This document shows, piece after piece, positions 58,741 through 64,000 of a stretch of 64,000 bases of DNA. The position numbers and the translations under genes were made by a program. Numbering within the stretch: position 1 is the first letter of the stretch; every line of letters starts with the position of its first letter. The stretch lies in assembly GCA_025529335.1 (NCBI GenBank), contig JAMYHX010000114.1:1-64000 (forward strand). The letters run 5' to 3'. The notes below the pieces were generated by a model. That model did not search any database and was not told where the DNA came from. It saw nothing but the letters and a program-made list of their open reading frames with translations. This stretch comes from Rhizopus sp. PT2906 (Eukaryota > Mucoromycota > Mucoromycetes > Mucorales > Rhizopodaceae).

Positions 58741-59613
58741 TCTGATGGAACGAGAAAAAGAGTGGAGCGTAAAACAGGTAATACGCATATATAACAAAAA
58801 ATTAAAAATCCTTTTGTTCTCCCGAAACTCAAAATGACATACTATGGTAGTGGCTTAGCCGTGAGTCAGGTTGACCTTTTACACAAAAAAAGGTACATCG
58901 GATCACGAAAACAGGCTTACTGCGCCTTTTCTTGAAAGAATCATATCATAATGAATCATTATGTCGCCATAGAAACTTTAGTTCTAGTCTTTCATAGTAT
59001 ATACACTATATGGTCAAATGTCGTTGGATAGTGAAAATCACTGCTATTAGCCAATGAGAATCAATGTCAGTTAACTATCCGCTGGTGCCTTAGAGGTAGA
59101 TTTCAGTTATCTCTATTAAGCTGACTCGATCTTGCGTTTCAAATGCAACGTTACTCACTAATATATGTAATATATTATATATCATGGAGAGATACAATAA
59201 TCCTAAAGAACTATACTTCATCCTTATGGTAAAAACAGTATCATAGCCCAGATCGTGATATGAACAGTAAGATCAATGTCAGGGGCGAATTAAAAGTTTT
59301 TCTTTATGAATACAGGAACTGTTGGTCAATCAAATAAAGATTAGTCTCAAAGAGTACTTATTTTGTCTATGTTTTGAGTCATCATTACATAATACAGTCA
59401 AGTCAGCAACGTCTTGCTCTCTCTCTCCATACAATTGAACAAGATGTTTATCATTTGCTGTATTATCTCCTAAGTAAAATGAATTTTATAGAACTGCTAG
59501 GTATTCCTTAGCATCAGACAGCAAGTATAATAACACTAAAAGAGCATTTACAAACATTTATTTGTCCCTTCTACTATCCATTGCTTTATCCATTTTTATT
59601 TTAATAAACTAGT
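58741..59613. other. Intergenic, CysRS promoter side
   Basis: 870 bp, AT-rich, no ORF or RNA gene recognised. A CT-rich stretch lies near 59419-59427. Confidence 0.4.
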
Positions 59614-62431
59614 TTAAGTCTGCTTACTCTTGTGTCGTTCTATATCCTTAACTGTCCACAAGGAAACTCCTGTTTGGCTTGACTCATAAGGTTGCGCCAT
59701 TGTCCTCAAGAACTTCTTTGCAACAACCACTGCCATATCCGTTGATAAATTGGTAGACGCATCTGTCACATATTGATTAATCCACTTTGGTAGCTTGGCC
59801 CTTTTATCAGCTCTTGCAAACCTCTGTTTAAAGTATTAGCAGACAGTTTCTTGTCTTTTTTTTTAATCACTTGCCTTATCTGCAAACACCATCAATCCAT
59901 AATCCGTTTTACCTCTTAAAACTCTTCCGACACACTGAGCTGCATGTCGCATTGCATCAAATGTCAAAAAGTCGTTCTCCCGAATGTACAGATTATCACG
60001 TAAATACTCCAATCTAGCTTTCAAAATACGTGATTCTGTATACTGATAAGGTATACCAAACATAATGACAGCTCTACCATAGTTGTGATCAAAATCAATA
60101 CCTTCTGACACTTTACCACGAGCAACAGATAGTAAGATAGCGCCACGGCCATTATCGCATGCCTTTCGATAATTGGCAAGCGCTAAACTTGTTTCGGCTG
60201 CATCAGGTGTTTCCACAAAGATGAGTTTATACTTCCAGGCCTCATTCAATATACCCATATCGTTCCACATAGATACAATCGACTCCATGTAAAGATAGCT
60301 TGGAAAGAAGCAGACAACACCATCAGGTACAATCTTGGCAAATTCTACCATGATTTGACCAAAATTACGAACAACAGCTGGATCATTTCGAACTTCAAAC
60401 TTGGAACTCACCGCAACTTGGTCAGAACCTCGAGTAATGACCATGGGAAGAAAACAGTTCCTAGTCAATGTCATTGCATAACTTTCTTGAACAACAGCTT
60501 CAAACTTGAGCATTTTGGGATACATATCTAAGGGAGATAAAGTACCAGAGGTGATAACCACCGTACGGAATCTATCAAAGACTGGTTTGATAGCAATAGA
60601 CGCGTCCAAGCATCTATAGTTAAAAATGGTCAGTCACAGTTGGTGTTTTCAGTCTATCTTTGCCTACGTGAAATGGAGTACTGGGTTAGGTATAGTTGCC
60701 GTCTCAGTTTCAAATGGCTCTAGAATGAGTAAAAAGCCTTTGTCGTAAGTTGATACTAGAGTAGCAAAGCCAGCAACCTTTTGAAGACTAGAAAAATGTT
60801 CTAAATCTGTAAGTTCAAGTGTTCTTACTAGACTTGACAATCGTTCAGCACAGAATCGTAATGGCTTTCTTTCAATATATGTCACATCCTTTAAATGCTG
60901 TAAAAATGATGCGGGTGTTTCTGCTACAACGTGCATCACACGAAGACGTGTCTTTTTAAAAGAGGATATGTTTTTTAGTCTTTAGGCAAATTAGCAGTTA
61001 TTTCTTTTACCTTCAAATATTCAATAAATCGTCTTAAAAATGCTACAAAATGCTCTGCTCGTCTAATATTGCCAGGAACTGCTTCTTTTAATAAATCATC
61101 TGGTAAAACAGGACTTGCCATGAATGTATCCTCGTCTCTTGCAGTACTAGCATCCCGCAATCCTTCGACAAGCTTGGTATATTCGTTTTTTAATCGTTGA
61201 GCATCAGTCTTTTTGATTCTATAGATAAGTTTAATTATTTTGCAGCTTTAATTACATATGTATGGTCTACATACTCTTCGATTTTTTCTGACAGTATACC
61301 TATGCTCCTAGCGCTTGCATCTAGCATGGGACGCGTCAGATCAATACTGAGAGATTCAATACAGACATTGTCAATGTTGTGTGCCTCATCAAATACGACG
61401 ATACAATCTTTTGATAACTCTCTGGACACAAGCTCGGCTACTTTTGGATCGAGCATGTAGTGATACGAGTAAATGATAACGTTAGCAAACGGTATCTGTT
61501 ATCATTAAGAGAGAGAGCAGCCTGTCAGAAATACATAAGCTATGGCATTTTTTCTGAAACTTACTGCTCTTCTCACAAGATAATAAGGGCAGTATGTCAT
61601 TTGTCTGCCATAATCTTTGAGGTCTTCTAACGTATAAATGCCATTTGGTATAGGATTTGGAGAATTAGCTGCCTCTAATTGCTATTATCGTAAAACACAT
61701 CAATCTTTTGATGCTCTTTTCTATCTAAATGCACAATTACCTCATAAAAATCGCATAGTGGCACAGGTTGATCTACATCCATTGGGTCATCTGTTTGTTG
61801 TTGTTCCTCAGCATTCTTCTTTTTTATCACCTTTGAGCGAACCCAACTAGCTGTTAAATTTCTGCATTTGGAATCTACTGACTTGCCCTTTCTTTCCTTT
61901 GACACGATTGGGTTCAAACACAGATTTTTACGCGATGTAAGCCCAATACCGAAAAAATCTTCTTGAAGTCCTTGATTTCTTCGATACTTCATCAAACGCT
62001 TCAACTCTCCTAATGCTTTATCGATTTCTGGTACTGTACGCGAGCAATAAACTAACTTTCTATGCTTTTCAGGATATTGCTGGATGCATAAAAAATCAAC
62101 AACAATGTCAGATAAATCTCTTTTTTTGTTTTTACCATTTGATATGCAACAATAAGAGATAATAAAGAAACTGTTTTTCCGGTTCCAGAAGGCATTTCAA
62201 GAACACAATGTCCCTAAAGAGGACTTTATTAGTCCTTACAATAGTCATTTTTAAAATCAAATTTATTCTACCTCTGCATCAAGTGATCTTTTTAGATCAC
62301 ACATGTACTGATATTGTTCCGGGTATATTTTATCATAGGGAAAGTGTACAATAAGGTCGTCAATGTTGAAGCTAGGTATAGTTTAATTTCAACAAAGAGA
62401 GTAATGAAGCAATCATTATTATTTACATCAT
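59614..62431 (-). CDS. TFIIH helicase XPD/Rad3
   Basis: 5'-3' DNA helicase of TFIIH for nucleotide excision repair and promoter opening. The first coding exon is only 5 nt (62431-62427, ATGAT); exon 2 starts at 62371 and gives FNIDDLIVHFPYDKIYPEQY. Walker A: EMPSGTGKTVSLLSLI. Motif Ia: KLVYCSRTVPEIDKAL. The 4Fe-4S cysteines appear in NLCLNP, SKCRNL, PLCDFYE and YCPYYLVRRA. Motif II: VVFDEAHNIDNV. Then the ARCH domain, motif III VITSGTLSPLDMYPKML, motif IV CFFPSYLYM, motif V LLSVARGKVSEGIDF and motif VI AAQCVGRVLRGKTDYG. The last exon ends IERHKSKQT at 59614. All helicase motifs are present, so the enzyme should be functional. Many small introns. Confidence 0.96.
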
Positions 62432-63005
62432 TTTATATACAAATCTAACAGCTTTTCAAAAAGAAAAAAAAAAAAAAGCTATGCTCCTACTGCTACGCTA
62501 TTTTTTGTGTAAAAGCAAAATTACATCCCCGCAAGTACAGAGAATCAAGAACACATTACTGTTTGCAGAAAACTCATTGGAATGAAGAGAAAAATGTCAT
62601 TGTTGATCTATCTGGCTTTCGACAATGTAAATTACTGAGTTGTAATCGAACTTCTGGTTCACCGTTTATTCTTTTGCATTTTCCCATAAAACTGTAAGGA
62701 AAAGAAAAGAAAAGAGAAAAATTTGGTAATTCTTCAACTAGATTCTTTAATCTTTAATAAAGAAAATTCAAGATGCATGAGACATTTGTGTTTTCTATTC
62801 AGAAATCTCCAGCAATAATTGAAATTTTATATTAAAGCTAAAATATATGTCGAGTAAATGTACTTCTTTAACTTCTTGCTGTACAGCCAATTCCACCAAT
62901 CATTAACCAAAAAGAAAAGGAAGAACATATCTCCAGTGTCACATGAAGGTCACGTGATATTATAAATTATATTATTAAATTATATATTTTTATAGAAAAT
63001 AAGAA
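62432..63005. other. Intergenic between XPD and tRNA-Ile
   Basis: 570 bp, AT-rich; XPD promoter side and 5' flank of the tRNA gene. No other feature. Confidence 0.4.
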
Positions 63006-63079
63006 GGTCGCTTAGCTCAGTTGGTTAGAGCGTGGTGCTAATAACGCCAAGGTCGCGAGTTCGACCCTCGTAGTGACCA
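63006..63079 (+). tRNA. tRNA-Ile (anticodon AAU), no intron
   Basis: 74 nt fold into a full cloverleaf. Acceptor stem GGTCGCT pairs with AGTGACC (one G-U), discriminator A. D arm TAGCTCAGTTGGTTAGAGC (A box). Anticodon stem TGGTG/CGCCA with loop CTAATAA, anticodon AAT (read as IAU after editing). T arm GTTCGACCC... matches a B box (GTTCGAC). No CCA is encoded and no intron is present. A weak T stretch for Pol III termination is not obvious directly after the gene. Confidence 0.95.
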
Positions 63080-63255
63080 CTTAAGATTGTAAAGCTCTTT
63101 CTTCATTAGAAGCTTGAATTTCATTTTTGAATTTCTTCATTGTATGGGGTGCGCCTAGGGATTTATGCATTTTATTTTTACACCTGCTGTGAAGATGCTG
63201 TTGTAATGAAGAACATTTAAGAGGACGCTTCTTTTAGCAATGTTTTAACTCCTGG

Positions 63256-64000
63256 TGTAGCGAACCAATTCAACAAAATTACACTATATCAAGTGATATA
63301 GAGGAATCTGACATAAGTCGTCTTCCGACTCATGTTGATTTCCGAAACTTTTCGGAAATATGAAAATTCTCGGATCAAGACCTTTTTCGGTAAAAGTGGA
63401 TGGAGTTTATCCAAGAAGTATTATGAATAATATAAAAGGATGAAACCTTTTTGTTGAAAATAAAAATCATTGAATTATTACCAAGATAATCAATCAACCA
63501 ACTTCCCTTTTCTTCTTTATAAACAGGACATAACTTTTGTTATAAAAGTTCCTGATCTCTTATTATCTTTTACTTTATTTTACTCTTCACAGTTTGATCA
63601 ACTTTAAAAGATCTGGTGGTCACTTCAAGCACCTAAACTTATAAACCTCAAGAAAACTCTTTATATTAACAGCAGCCTCTGTTTTATATTATCAAAAAGG
63701 CAGGTAAATACTTTCAGGACTTTTTTATTCGATAATATAAAGCCCCCGTTAAAAGGGTATTCAGAATATCGGTATTTATAATCAATGATTTGAAAATCTA
63801 TTGCATAACTTGTATCTACATGCTTGATGAATTTACTTGTGGTTGATTATGATTCTAATTGTTCTGTTTTCTACATTCTTAGCAACACCATGTTGTCTAA
63901 GGGGATTTCGCTGGGAATCTAACTATTGAATTTATTCTTTGATGTGCCCATTCTATTGTTGATTACAACAGTATTTTTGAAATTCAATGCTGCCTTTTCC
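63256..64000 (+). mobile_element. Left end of an LTR retrotransposon (5' LTR and PBS)
   Basis: The unit starts 176 bp behind the tRNA gene with TGTAGCGAACC, a TG-type LTR beginning. It contains a TATA box (TATAAAAGG, 63432-63440) and a run of hairpins, and is followed at 63614-63624 by TGGTGGTCACT. That is exactly complementary to the CCA-added 3' end of tRNA-Ile(AAU) (AGTGACCA plus CCA), as expected of a primer-binding site. The LTR would therefore end shortly before 63614, near 63600, giving a length of about 345 bp. From 63625 to the window end lies presumed leader sequence; no gag frame has started. The element probably continues beyond the right edge, so completeness cannot be judged. 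Confidence 0.6.

Noticed and set aside
1..64000. CRISPR arrays, rRNA genes, prokaryotic operons, viral genes
   Set aside because: None seen on either strand; no spaced direct repeats, no rRNA core sequences, and all genes are intron-bearing eukaryotic types.

Overview
The window looks like nuclear DNA from a Mucoromycota fungus, most likely of the order Mucorales. Four things point that way: an AT-rich background, compact genes cut by many introns of about 45-65 nt (GTAAGT-type donors, CTGAC/CTAAC-like branch points, pyrimidine-rich acceptors), a fully eukaryotic gene set, and mobile elements of types I associate with Mucorales. Introns were placed by hand so that reading frame and protein family stay continuous across each junction. 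Splice coordinates given as numbers were checked for phase; those called approximate were not.

Layout. 0.4-3 kb: a polycomb EED-like WD40 protein fused to an AT-hook tail. 3-10.9 kb: a 7.9 kb gene desert holding one decayed LINE reverse transcriptase. 10.9-20.9 kb: a dense housekeeping block (AAAP transporter, CSN6, MIX23, ATP synthase alpha, membrane short-chain dehydrogenase, Mps1-type kinase). 21.3-25.4 kb: a mobile island with a fold-back element, two convergent C-terminal remnants of Fanzor (eukaryotic TnpB-like RNA-guided nuclease), a gene of an unplaced repeated family and a decayed Tc1/mariner-type transposase. 25.5-43.5 kb: Sec14-like protein, long coiled-coil protein, TXNDC17, sulfatase, CNNM/Mam3, a shortened COG3, a secreted Kre9-like protein and a Pil1 eisosome protein. 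43.5-47.3 kb: a second accessory stretch with two very small genes, a second copy of the fold-back element, gene fragments and a perfect 14-bp hairpin. 48.3-62.4 kb: REEP/Yop1, a second AAAP transporter, HMG-box protein, cyclin, a second CRAL-TRIO protein, ribonucleotide reductase small subunit, CysRS and XPD/Rad3. 63.0-64.0 kb: tRNA-Ile(AAU), followed by the left end of an LTR retrotransposon whose primer-binding site matches the 3' end of that same tRNA.

The genes do not form one pathway; this is ordinary fungal gene order with two accessory islands. Points most worth a second look: the paired Fanzor remnants, the fold-back family shared by both islands, the gene desert with a LINE relic (a centromere-like signature in Mucor), the AT-hook/EED fusion, and the LTR element beside the gene of its likely primer tRNA.
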